DNA of 64,000 bases from Flavobacterium galactosidilyticum (GTDB taxonomy: Bacteria; Bacteroidota; Bacteroidia; Flavobacteriales; Flavobacteriaceae), in NCBI RefSeq assembly GCF_020911945.1, contig NZ_CP087135.1:248001-312000 (forward strand). The letters are read 5' to 3'. The translations under genes and the position numbers were made by a program. Positions 7,889-16,150 of the stretch are shown in pieces (the stretch's first letter is position 1; each line of letters begins with the position of its first letter). A model generated the notes under the pieces. The model did not search any database. It saw nothing but the letters and a program-made list of their open reading frames with translations, and was not told the origin of the DNA.

Positions 7889-10297
7889 ATGGCAAAAATT
7901 AAACACAACAACTTCATCGATACAGTAGACGAGGTTTTATCAGGAGCAAAAAAAGAAGGCGTATTGCACTTATATGCTGAAGACAAAGTATTGACTGGAA
8001 GAACCATACAAATCAAAGGAAAAGAAATGTTTCATTTCGGTACAACAGGATATCTTGGTTTAGAACAAGACAATAGACTCAAAGAAGCGGCAATTCAAGC
8101 CATTCGCGATTATGGTACGCAATTTCCGCTGTCAAAATCATACATTTCACATCCATTATACTATGAATTAGAAAGTAAAATCGAACAAATGTATGGTATA
8201 CCTCCTATTATCACTAAGAACAGTACCTTGGGACATTTAGCTATTATTCCAACACTCATTAGAGATGAAGATGCCGTAATAATGGATCATCAAGTGCATT
8301 GGAGCGTCCAAAATGCATGTCAACTTTTAAAACTACGTGGTATTCCGGTAGAAATGATAAGACACAGTAATTTGGATATGCTGGAAGATAAAATCAAATA
8401 CCTCACAACCCGATGCAACAAAATCTGGTACATGGCAGACGGGGTATATTCCATGTTTGGTGATTATGCACCCATCCCGGAATTATTGGCTTTAACTCAA
8501 AAATACACACAACTAAATCTTTATTTTGATGATGTCCACGGTATGAGTTGGAAAGGCAAAAACGGAACTGGTTTTATTTTTGACGCTATTAAAGAATTGC
8601 CTGAAAATTGCATTGTGGTAAGCACACTAAGCAAAACCTTTGGAGCTAGTGGAGCAACAGTATTTTGCAAAAATCAAAAACTGCGAGATAAAATAAAAAA
8701 CTTTGGTGGACCACTTACTTTTTCCGCACAACTGGAACCTGCCTCTGTAGCAGCTGCAATTGCATCCGCAGACATTCACCTTTCACCAGAAATTGCAGTA
8801 TTACAATTTGAATTATCAGAAAAAATAGAATATTTCAAATCATTATTGGAAAAAACTGCACTTCCAATGATTGCATTGAATAGCTCACCCGTATTTTTCT
8901 TGGCAACAGCAACACCTTTGACCGGCTATAAAATGGTGCAACGCTTATTTGATGAAGGTTTTTATGTAAATCTGGCTATATATCCAGCTGTGCCAATCAA
9001 AAACACAGGAATCCGAATCACACTTTCACGTCACAATCAGAAAGAAGAAATAAAAAGTTTAGTCGAAGCGATGGAATACCATTTTCCAAAAGCATTAGAA
9101 GAATCCGACAATAGTCAAAACAAAGTAATGAAGGCTTTTGGCATACATGAAAGAAATAGACCCGAAGAAAATTTAAAAAAGGAAACGACCTTACTACTCC
9201 AATACGAAACAACCATACAAAAAATAGTCAAGCAAAACTGGAATGAACTATTGGGAAAACAAAGCACTTTTGACTGGGAAGGTTTATCTTTCTTGGAAAA
9301 TGCTTTTATAAATTCGGATTACCCGGAAAACAGCTGGGACTTTCATTATTATATAATAAAAGACCAAAGCGGAATTCCAGTATTAGCTACTTTTTTTATG
9401 TACGGACTTTGGAAAGACGATATGCTGGCATCAGAATCGATTTCATTACAACTAGAAGAAAAAAGGATACTAAACCCATTATATTTGACCTCAAAAGTCT
9501 TAGGAATGGGCTCCTTATTTACAGAGGGTAATCATTGTTACATAAATAAAGTGCACCCATTAGCAGAAGAAGCCATAATGCTCTTACTTGAAAAAGTGGA
9601 AACCTTGTACCATCAATTAGATGCTGACATGCTTGTTTTAAGAGATTTTGAAGAAGACGAACAATGGAATCGCATTTTTCACAATCATGGCTTCTTAAAA
9701 ATAAACATGCCCGAAACCTGCATCATACAAAATATGAAATGGAACAGTATCGAAGAATTTTCGGCTTCACTTTCCCCTCGTTCTAGAAAACATTTTTTAA
9801 AAGAAGTACTTCCTTTTGAACAGGCTTTTGATATTGTAATAAAAAATAAATTAACTAATGAAGAATTAGAACAAGCGTATAAACTGTATCAAAATGTTAA
9901 AGATAACAACCATGCCATAAATACATTCACCTACCCTATCGAAGTATTCCAAAAAATGGAGGATCATTCCCAATGGGAATTCATTCTATTATATTTAAAA
10001 AAAGGAGCTTCAAACCCATTGGTCGGAATCATGTTTTGTTATAAAAACACAGAGCAAACTTATGCTCCAGCATTGATAGGAATGGATTATGATTATGCTA
10101 AAGAATTCCACCTTTACCGCCAACTACTCTTTCAAACCATCAAACGGGCTCGGGAACTAAATTGGAGCAAAATTGATTTTGGCTTTTCTGCAACTTTTGA
10201 AAAGAGAAAACTGGGTGCAACCATAATCCCTAAAGTCGCCTACATCCAGGCAAGAGACAATTTCTCCATGGAACTGATGGGCACCCTCCAAAACTAA
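7889..10297 (+). CDS. Alpha-oxoamine synthase-type PLP enzyme fused to a GNAT-type acyltransferase
   Basis: Residues 1-400 form a class I/II aminotransferase fold of the alpha-oxoamine synthase group (KBL, BioF, serine palmitoyltransferase, CqsA), which condense an amino acid with an acyl thioester and release CO2. The PLP contacts are visible: DDVH at 214-217 and the Schiff-base Lys249 in STLSKTFGASG. Residues 430-802 hold a GNAT-like acyltransferase region (SPRSRKHFLKEV, EFHLYRQLLFQTIKRARELNWSKIDFGFSATFEKRKLG). A normal oxoamine synthase has about 400 residues, so this is a true fusion. It could condense an amino acid with an acyl chain and then N-acylate the product, as in sulfonolipid or sphingolipid-like synthesis. 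The chemistry is inferred. Confidence 0.78.
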   Translation: MAKIKHNNFIDTVDEVLSGAKKEGVLHLYAEDKVLTGRTIQIKGKEMFHFGTTGYLGLEQDNRLKEAAIQAIRDYGTQFPLSKSYISHPLYYELESKIEQMYGIPPIITKNSTLGHLAIIPTLIRDEDAVIMDHQVHWSVQNACQLLKLRGIPVEMIRHSNLDMLEDKIKYLTTRCNKIWYMADGVYSMFGDYAPIPELLALTQKYTQLNLYFDDVHGMSWKGKNGTGFIFDAIKELPENCIVVSTLSKTFGASGATVFCKNQKLRDKIKNFGGPLTFSAQLEPASVAAAIASADIHLSPEIAVLQFELSEKIEYFKSLLEKTALPMIALNSSPVFFLATATPLTGYKMVQRLFDEGFYVNLAIYPAVPIKNTGIRITLSRHNQKEEIKSLVEAMEYHFPKALEESDNSQNKVMKAFGIHERNRPEENLKKETTLLLQYETTIQKIVKQNWNELLGKQSTFDWEGLSFLENAFINSDYPENSWDFHYYIIKDQSGIPVLATFFMYGLWKDDMLASESISLQLEEKRILNPLYLTSKVLGMGSLFTEGNHCYINKVHPLAEEAIMLLLEKVETLYHQLDADMLVLRDFEEDEQWNRIFHNHGFLKINMPETCIIQNMKWNSIEEFSASLSPRSRKHFLKEVLPFEQAFDIVIKNKLTNEELEQAYKLYQNVKDNNHAINTFTYPIEVFQKMEDHSQWEFILLYLKKGASNPLVGIMFCYKNTEQTYAPALIGMDYDYAKEFHLYRQLLFQTIKRARELNWSKIDFGFSATFEKRKLGATIIPKVAYIQARDNFSMELMGTLQN

Positions 10298-10801
10298 CCC
10301 ATCTTGATCCCTATCGGGACTGGAATACGGAACACTCTCGGAACCACTCCTCTCCCCGCCCTTAAATTAAAAACGCCAAAAAAACAACGATATTTGAAAT
10401 TAAAAGTAGGACTGCCAGTGGCAGTCCGCGAGTTGAGGACGAAGGACGAACGGCTCGGGCTGCGGAACATTTGAAATTAAAAGGAGGACTGCCAGTGGCA
10501 GTCAGATATATAACTAGGTTCTTTTTAAGCTTTTAATTTTCAGGCTTAATCTTTTGTTTCTTTTGTTTCTTTTGCATCAAGGCAAAAGAAAAGAAACTTA
10601 CATAATAAGATAGGCTTAGCACCCTTAATCATTGCGATCCTCTGAGCTGAAACATTCGATAAACAGCGAACGACATTCGATGGACGATAGACGTCTGCAC
10701 AACTATTAGGACTGAATACTGAAAACTACTATTCCTCCCGATCCCTATCGGGGCTCACAACCGATAACCGATAACCCCCTAATCACTATTTACTAAAAAA
10801 A
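10298..10801. other. Repeat-rich gene-free stretch
   Basis: No gene is seen here. The stretch holds two 35-bp near-identical repeats with a palindromic core (10392-10426 and 10469-10503), a CTTTTGC/GCAAAAG hairpin (10569-10588) inside a pyrimidine run, and two copies of a GATCCCTATCGGG-type palindrome (10306-10320 and 10737-10753). The DNA between the 35-bp repeats is locally GC-rich compared with its surroundings. The tail before 10801 consists of degenerate AACCGATA-like units. Confidence 0.7.
10392..10503. repeat. Pair of 35-bp direct repeats, each with a near-perfect palindrome
   Basis: Each copy (10392-10426, 10469-10503) begins ATTTGAAATTAAAAG and ends in the palindrome GACTGCCAGTGGCAGTC, with 8-bp arms around one central base. 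The copies lie 77 bp apart and differ at about one position. Confidence 0.7.
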
Positions 10802-11191
10802 ATGAAACACATCACCCATCTCACCGAATTCTTCGACCGCATCATCCAAGATCGCAACCTAAACCCTACCCATATCAGCCTTTACATTGCATTATTCCAA
10901 TATTGGAATGTGAACAATTTCCAAAATCCAATAAGCATAACCAGGGATGAAGTCATGTTAATCAGTAAAATTTGTTCCACAGCAACCTATCACAAATGCA
11001 TGCGAGAACTAAACGAAAAAGGATATATTAAATACCAACCCTCATTCAATCCGTTCAAAAGCAGTATGGTAATTCTATATAATTTCTCAGAAAACCAAAA
11101 CCAACTCAAAAAAAATAAAGACAAAAAAGTCACTTCTTTCAACATCCCCCTCAATACAAGATCAAGGAAAAAAGTAAAAACCCCTTCATAA
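10802..11191 (+). CDS. Small winged-helix DNA-binding protein
   Basis: The protein has 129 residues and no signal peptide. The N-terminal 90 residues look like a winged helix: LNPTHISLYIALFQYW, ISITRDEVMLISKICSTATYHKCMRELNEKGYIKYQPS, that is helix, turn, recognition helix, wing. The last 40 residues are very lysine-rich and probably disordered. Similar short proteins occur in Bacteroidota beside mobile or capsule regions. The gene is on the plus strand and convergent with the polysaccharide locus, from which it is separated by a strong terminator. Regulation of that locus is possible but unproven. Confidence 0.6.
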   Translation: MKHITHLTEFFDRIIQDRNLNPTHISLYIALFQYWNVNNFQNPISITRDEVMLISKICSTATYHKCMRELNEKGYIKYQPSFNPFKSSMVILYNFSENQNQLKKNKDKKVTSFNIPLNTRSRKKVKTPS

Positions 11192-11305
11192 AACTCTCTT
11201 TTCTCTTTTTCACCACTCTTCACCCAACGAACAACTTTAAACTCTTTTCGATTTTAAACAGCTAAACTCTACTCACTTCTCACTATTCAACCTGATTTAA
11301 AGTAA

Positions 11306-11340
11306 AAAACCCTGATGGCATAATCACGCATCAGGGTTTT
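11306..11340. terminator. Bidirectional terminator at the end of the polysaccharide locus
   Basis: A perfect 12-bp stem (11306-11317 with 11329-11340) has an 11-base loop. It is flanked by an A-run on the left and a T-run on the right, and sits between the winged-helix gene and rmlC. It should end the long minus-strand transcript. Confidence 0.88.
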
Positions 11341-11401
11341 TCAAATTAGTTTAGCTTCTGGTTAGGAATGCTCGATTATTTAGAACTATCCAAAAATAGG
11401 G

Positions 11402-11950
11402 TTAAAACTCCGAATCAATATCCTTAAAATCCTGCAAAACTAAATCTTTTTCAGATACAATAGCTTCTTTCAAATCCATCCCCCAATCAATATTCAGTTG
11501 GACATCATCAAAACGAATTCCGCCTTCACTGGCTTTGTTATAATATTGATCGCATTTATACAGCACTACGGCCGTCTCACTGATTACAGAAAAGCCGTGA
11601 GCAAAACCTTGCGGCACTAACAATTGTTTTTTATTCTCAGCAGTCAGTTTAATACTGAACGACTGACCAAATGTAGCCGAATCTTTTCTTAAATCTACTG
11701 CAACGTCAATGATTTCTCCTTGCAATACCCGTACTAGTTTCGTTTGCGCATACGGTGGATTTTGATAATGTAACCCTCTTAGCGTCCCTTTTTTTGAAAA
11801 CGATTGATTGTCTTGGACGAAGTCAATAGAAATTCCTAAAGCAGTAAATTTCTCTTTATTATAGGCCTCAAAAAAGTAACCCCTTTCGTCATTAAAAACG
11901 GCTGGGTTGATAATCACAAGATCTTGAATTGTTGTTGTTTCTAAAGTCAT
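11402..11950 (-). CDS. rfbC: dTDP-4-dehydrorhamnose 3,5-epimerase
   Basis: This 182-residue cupin-fold epimerase isomerises dTDP-4-keto-6-deoxyglucose at C3 and C5 on the way to dTDP-L-rhamnose. Family signatures are plain: NDERGYFFEAYN, the catalytic histidine in LRGLHYQ, QGEIIDVAVDLRKDS, and VPQGFAHGFSVIS. The length is standard. It is the last gene of the polysaccharide locus before the terminator. The other rhamnose genes (rfbA, rfbB, rfbD) are not in the window, so they must lie elsewhere or this epimerase serves another deoxysugar. Confidence 0.95.
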   Translation of the reverse strand: MTLETTTIQDLVIINPAVFNDERGYFFEAYNKEKFTALGISIDFVQDNQSFSKKGTLRGLHYQNPPYAQTKLVRVLQGEIIDVAVDLRKDSATFGQSFSIKLTAENKKQLLVPQGFAHGFSVISETAVVLYKCDQYYNKASEGGIRFDDVQLNIDWGMDLKEAIVSEKDLVLQDFKDIDSEF

Positions 11951-12033
11951 TTTATTTAAAGTAAAGAATTTTGTTAAATGTGGTTTATTATTTTATTTAA
12001 GATGTAACTTTCTTTTTAGGTGAATTATTTTCA

Positions 12034-13065
12034 TTATTTAATAAAAAACTCCACAAACAATTTATTTTTATGTGCAATATGAAGCGTATATATGAATATT
12101 GGAAAAAGTAAAATAGAAAATTTATTTAATAGTACTACAATTTTATTATTGCTAATCTCCTCGAAAGGATATACTAATAAAGCAAAAATCACATAGGGTG
12201 AAAATCGATGTGCCACGATAGGATTGATAAAAAAAGTGATTCCATAAAAAAGCATTGTAGTCACCAAGATAGGATGCAACATCTTCTTTTTATAAAGCAA
12301 AAAACCTGTTAGAAACAAGCCAGAAATAAACATAAAAAATAGGATATGCATGAAACCAACCACTTGCATTCCTTTTGAATAAATATCGATCTTAGATACT
12401 ATCGATTTGAAGGCATCAATCGACGCCAGAAAAGGCTTCATTATTAAAAAAAAGGCTCCTATCAATACACTCGCCAATACTAATCCTTTGAAATAGTTTT
12501 TCCATTTATGGAAATAGGTGACTAACAGCACACAAGAACTGATGTGCATCCATGGGGTGATCAAAACCCAATTGAATTTTTTACCTCTAAATGCGTAATA
12601 GAAATACATGGCAAATAACATATAAGCCGGACCGTTTCTAAGCACCACAAAACCAAAAAGAAAATAATGAAAAACAAACAAAATCATTTTCTTCCAGATT
12701 TCAACATCTTTCCTATAGAGTAACCAAATAAAAAAAATGGTAGCAATCAAGAAATTAAACCAATACATCGCCAGGAAAACCTCTTTTTTAGCCTCAAAAA
12801 AGAGCGTAAAAAAAGCATAAATCGAATAGAGGTACGGTTCGTTTAGTAGATAAGAAAGAAAACCAGTGGGTTTATGAAAAATGCCAAAACTATAATAAAA
12901 ATAATAATCGTTATTCAAAGTAACATCTAACAACACTCGTAGCGCAACCGAAAAAAAAACAAAAAAACTGGTGTATACTATCTTTTGATTACTGTTTGCA
13001 GTGGCTAAACAGGCGAAGTAGTAAAATAAAAAAGTGAACAGTAGTGTGCCTATAATTTCGATCAT
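12034..13065 (-). CDS. EpsG-family membrane polymerase
   Basis: This hydrophobic protein has 343 residues and about nine or ten predicted transmembrane segments. It resembles EpsG/Wzy-type polymerases: an N-terminal NDYYFYYSFGIFHKP loop and mid-protein LRNGPAYMLFAMYFYYAFRGK followed by WMHISSC, which corresponds to the RN..A......A.......H.S pattern of EpsG. It probably joins repeat units in the inner membrane. The start overlaps the upstream Amj-like gene by 4 bases, so the two are translationally coupled. A second EpsG gene is present at 34983-36023. Confidence 0.75.
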   Translation of the reverse strand: MIEIIGTLLFTFLFYYFACLATANSNQKIVYTSFFVFFSVALRVLLDVTLNNDYYFYYSFGIFHKPTGFLSYLLNEPYLYSIYAFFTLFFEAKKEVFLAMYWFNFLIATIFFIWLLYRKDVEIWKKMILFVFHYFLFGFVVLRNGPAYMLFAMYFYYAFRGKKFNWVLITPWMHISSCVLLVTYFHKWKNYFKGLVLASVLIGAFFLIMKPFLASIDAFKSIVSKIDIYSKGMQVVGFMHILFFMFISGLFLTGFLLYKKKMLHPILVTTMLFYGITFFINPIVAHRFSPYVIFALLVYPFEEISNNKIVVLLNKFSILLFPIFIYTLHIAHKNKLFVEFFIK

Positions 13066-13742
13066 CGAATAAAAATCAGAATTAAAACCAACGTAATATG
13101 CACCAAAATTCGACTCGTAGTCAAGATTTTAATTTCTTTATACCCTGCACCATCGTCTATTGCTCCCATAATCCTTGGATCAATAAAAAGTATTAAAATG
13201 ATAGACCCAAACATATTAATGAGTTGTGTCATCGAACTTAAAATCAACGCCTTTTGAGGAAATGAAAAACTAACGTAATACAAAAAGGTGATGCTGATAG
13301 AAAATAAAAAACCAGCTATATAATTAGAGGCAAACAAAACCCAATTTTTAGAGAAAAGGTTTACCTCTCTCGAATGTTTTCTTATTTTTTCTAATTGCAC
13401 TGGCTTTGATTTTCCGAAAAATCGATTCAAAACTTCGATAACTACTATAGAGAAAGAGGAAGTAAATCGATAAGAATAAAGTGGCAATAAAAAAAGAATG
13501 ACCAAAAAATGGGCTAGTATCGTGATAAACCACACCTCTTCTTTGTCTTTAACCGACTCGGTTACAAAGGCCATTATTGGGGCAAATATCAAAATAAAAC
13601 CACGAGAACAATACTGAAATATATTTATCAAAGACAAAAGATGCCTTGTGTTTTTATTGTCTTGTATGTAATATTTAAAATGATATACCGATACATCAAT
13701 AAATATTGAAAAAGCATACGCTATTGCGGCTATAATAAACAT
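13062..13742 (-). CDS. Amj-like (alternate lipid-linked precursor flippase) membrane protein
   Basis: This membrane protein has 226 residues and about six transmembrane segments. The order of elements (LLSLINIFQYCSRGFILIFAPIMAFV, then a Lys-rich loop, then SSMTQLINMFGSIILILFIDPRIMGAIDDG) resembles the Amj lipid II flippase family, including the late FxDP...DD feature. I recognise this from memory of the family, so the assignment is moderate. It overlaps the EpsG gene by 4 bases. An Amj-EpsG pair would be a flippase-polymerase pair separate from the Wzx/Wzy pair at 32-35 kb. Confidence 0.55.
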   Translation of the reverse strand: MFIIAAIAYAFSIFIDVSVYHFKYYIQDNKNTRHLLSLINIFQYCSRGFILIFAPIMAFVTESVKDKEEVWFITILAHFLVILFLLPLYSYRFTSSFSIVVIEVLNRFFGKSKPVQLEKIRKHSREVNLFSKNWVLFASNYIAGFLFSISITFLYYVSFSFPQKALILSSMTQLINMFGSIILILFIDPRIMGAIDDGAGYKEIKILTTSRILVHITLVLILIFIR

Positions 13743-14265
13743 AAATACGTATTCAAACCCGCTGGGTATTGTTATTTAAAAAGTTAGTTTGTCCAGACCT
13801 TTCGGGATTTTACAAAAAAACAATATAACATTCCTGCTGTCCCACTGAGCGCGGTTGAAGGGCTCGATGTCAATGTCATTACCTTACTCTATTTCAGCCG
13901 TCACTTCGAGTGTTTTTTAATAGTAATGCGATAGCTTTACTATTAAAAAATGTATCGAGAAGCCTTTATTGTCAAATGGTTCTCGATACTTCGCAAAAAT
14001 TTTCTGTCGCAAATTTTCACTCAACTCGAACTGACGAATCCTTAACTTAAATTACTTTGCGCTCGATGTCAATGTCATTAAGTTAATTTCAGGGGGACTC
14101 TTAAAAAAAAACAACCACAGATTCACAGATTAAAATTAGATTGTGGATAACTATAAAAGTCGCCTATTTTATAAAACTTATAAATAAGAGCCCTTTATTA
14201 AAACAATCAAGATTAAAAAATCAGTGAATTTGTGGCAAAAAAATTAGTCTGTTTTGCAGGACATT
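13743..14265. other. Gene-free stretch with nested inverted repeats
   Basis: No gene is seen. The left part holds one copy of the 138-bp nested-hairpin element that is arrayed at 37.2-38.0 kb (13899-14036), flanked by 20-base direct repeats at 13862-13881 and 14061-14080. The right part holds a long inverted repeat (14115-14131 and 14219-14235, 15 of 17 matching) around CCACAGATT. Confidence 0.75.
13899..14036. repeat. Solitary copy of the 138-bp nested-palindrome element
   Basis: The ends are inverted (CGTCACTTCGAGTG left, CTCGAACTGACG right). Inside are two hairpins: a TTTTTTAATAGTAA / TTACTATTAAAAAA stem, then TATCGAGAAGCC / GGTTCTCGATA. Four further copies lie at 37282-38004. No open reading frame is contained, so it is a non-autonomous palindromic element. 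Confidence 0.8.
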
Positions 14266-15402
14266 CTATTTAAAAAAATCAAATACTACTTTTTTTATCC
14301 TTACTCTTTCTTCGTCACTTAGATTAGAACCAGAGGGTAGGCACAATCCTTTTTCAAACAAAATTTCGGCTACATTGCTGCCGTAATACGGATATTGTTC
14401 AAAAATAGGTTGCAAGTGCATCGGTTTCCACAATGGTCGTGATTCAATATTGGCAGCTTCAAAAGCCAGACGCAACGTTTCCCGATCGATTCCTTTCGCT
14501 GTATTGGGTTCAATTAAGATGGCACTCAACCAATAATTAGCAAAATAATCCGTGCTCGGGACTGTAAAAACATTAACTGTCGCTATATCTTGAAATAAAT
14601 CCAAGTAAAAAGCTTGCATGTCACGACGCAATTGCACATGCGCATCAAGTACCTCCATTTGACCTCGACCTATTCCGGCACTAATGTTACTCATTCTGTA
14701 ATTATATCCTATTTCCGAATGCTGATAATGTGGTGCATTATCTCTAGATTGAGTGGCAAAAAATACTGCTCTCTCTTTTAACTCCTTACTTTTAGTAACT
14801 ATTGCTCCCCCACCTGAAGTTGTAATAATTTTGTTTCCGTTAAATGATAGGACTCCAATATCACCGAATGTTCCGCATTTTTGTCCTTTGTAAGAACTTC
14901 CCAAAGCCTCCGCACTATCTTCTAAAACCGGAATGTTATATTTATCCGAAATAGCCTTAATGGCTTCAACCTGATAAGGCACACCATACAAATGCACCGC
15001 TATAATCGCTTTGGGTTTATTTCCTATGGCAATTCTATCTTTAATGGCTTCTTCTAATGACACGGGACAAAGATTCCAAGTCTCCATTTCACTATCAATA
15101 AAAACAGGCTTAGCACCCAAATATAAAATGGGATTAGCCGAAGCCGAAAAAGTCATACTCTGACAAAGCACTTCGTCACCAGCCTGAACTCCCAATAAAA
15201 TGAGTCCCAAATGAATCGCTGCTGTCCCGGAACTTAAAGCGCCAACATGAGCTCCATTTCCTAAATATTTTTCTAAATCCTGCTCCAAACCATTGACATT
15301 TGGTCCCAATGGTGCTACCCAGTTGGTATCAAAAGCTTCGTTTACAAATTTTTGCTCGTTGCCTCCCATATGTGGGGAGGAAAGCCATATTTTTTGATTC
15401 AT
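14266..15402 (-). CDS. DegT/DnrJ/EryC1-family sugar aminotransferase (PglE-like)
   Basis: This 378-residue PLP enzyme transfers an amino group to a 4-keto-6-deoxy nucleotide sugar. The active-site lysine is in SFNGNKIITTSGGG. Other family blocks are present: LSSGTAAIHLGLILLGV, MTFSASANPILYLGAKPVFID, VHLYGVPY and NYRMSNISAGIGRGQME. Sequence style and context (a PglC-type transferase and a PglD-type acyltransferase at 21.8-23.1 kb) suggest UDP-4-amino-sugar formation as in bacillosamine synthesis. A classical PglF dehydratase is not in the window. Its product would be a free amino sugar, a natural acceptor for the acyl machinery encoded next to it. Confidence 0.88.
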   Translation of the reverse strand: MNQKIWLSSPHMGGNEQKFVNEAFDTNWVAPLGPNVNGLEQDLEKYLGNGAHVGALSSGTAAIHLGLILLGVQAGDEVLCQSMTFSASANPILYLGAKPVFIDSEMETWNLCPVSLEEAIKDRIAIGNKPKAIIAVHLYGVPYQVEAIKAISDKYNIPVLEDSAEALGSSYKGQKCGTFGDIGVLSFNGNKIITTSGGGAIVTKSKELKERAVFFATQSRDNAPHYQHSEIGYNYRMSNISAGIGRGQMEVLDAHVQLRRDMQAFYLDLFQDIATVNVFTVPSTDYFANYWLSAILIEPNTAKGIDRETLRLAFEAANIESRPLWKPMHLQPIFEQYPYYGSNVAEILFEKGLCLPSGSNLSDEERVRIKKVVFDFFK

Positions 15403-15415
15403 AACCTAAAATAAT

Positions 15416-16150
15416 TTAAATTGTCCCAGAATCAACGTGAATATTTTGTCCAGTAATGGATTCCGCACCATCAGAAAGTAAAAAACAGATTGTCTTGGCG
15501 ACCGAATTTAATGTTGTAGGTACTTTCAATGATGTTCTTTTGAAAATTCTATTTCTCTGTTCATCTGAAAGTGTTCCACTCATTTCCGTTTCCATAAATC
15601 CGGCTACGAGACAATTACTTCTTATTTGCTTTTCTCCCCATTCTCTTGCTGTATTTTTCGAAAAAGCCTCTAAAGCCCCTTTAGAACCGGCATACATTGA
15701 CAAACCTTTATAACCCGTATGAACACTTATAGATGAGACATGAACAATACTACCTTTAGTACGATTAAATATCATATTGCGCAACACAGATTTAACCGCA
15801 AGTAATGGACTGAACACATTGACTTTAAACATAGATTCCAATAAGTCCACATTCATATTTGTAATAATATCATCGTATGCAACAGCTGCATTATTTACAA
15901 AACCATGAATGGCAATTTTATTATTAAGCCATTCTTTAAAAATTTTAACTTCTACCTCATTAGTAGCATACAAGTCAAATTTTTTAAAAAATACTCTTCC
16001 ACTATATTGCTTAAGAAGTGAATTAAACTCCGGCGTAAGGGTTCTGCTAACCCCATAAACATTTGCACCATTAAGAAGAAGTTCTTTGATTATCTCTAAA
16101 CCAAGTCCTCTGGAACATCCTGTAACTAAAATATTTTTACTTTGTAACAT
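15416..16150 (-). CDS. SDR-family reductase, FabG-like (SDR1)
   Basis: This 244-residue Rossmann-fold oxidoreductase carries the cofactor motif TGCSRGLG (about 10-17), the NNAA motif, the catalytic Ser in VHVSSISVHTG and YxxxK as YAGSK, and ends in the FabG-like TGQNIHVDSGTI. It probably reduces a 3-oxoacyl group on an acyl carrier protein. The start overlaps the ligase gene by 14 bases. Reduction of a sugar instead is possible, but the adjacent ligase, ACP and KASIII genes favour an acyl substrate. Confidence 0.8.
   Translation of the reverse strand: MLQSKNILVTGCSRGLGLEIIKELLLNGANVYGVSRTLTPEFNSLLKQYSGRVFFKKFDLYATNEVEVKIFKEWLNNKIAIHGFVNNAAVAYDDIITNMNVDLLESMFKVNVFSPLLAVKSVLRNMIFNRTKGSIVHVSSISVHTGYKGLSMYAGSKGALEAFSKNTAREWGEKQIRSNCLVAGFMETEMSGTLSDEQRNRIFKRTSLKVPTTLNSVAKTICFLLSDGAESITGQNIHVDSGTI

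Noticed and set aside
7817..7903. Short frame of 28 codons overlapping the start of the oxoamine synthase fusion gene
   Set aside because: It overlaps the real gene in another frame, has no family likeness, and lysine/asparagine-rich short frames are common by chance in AT-rich DNA.
10298..10801. Repeat-rich stretch considered as an insertion sequence
   Set aside because: No transposase frame, and no matching terminal inverted repeats around the region.
15456..15713. Plus-strand frame opposite SDR1
   Set aside because: Antisense shadow of a gene with complete SDR motifs.
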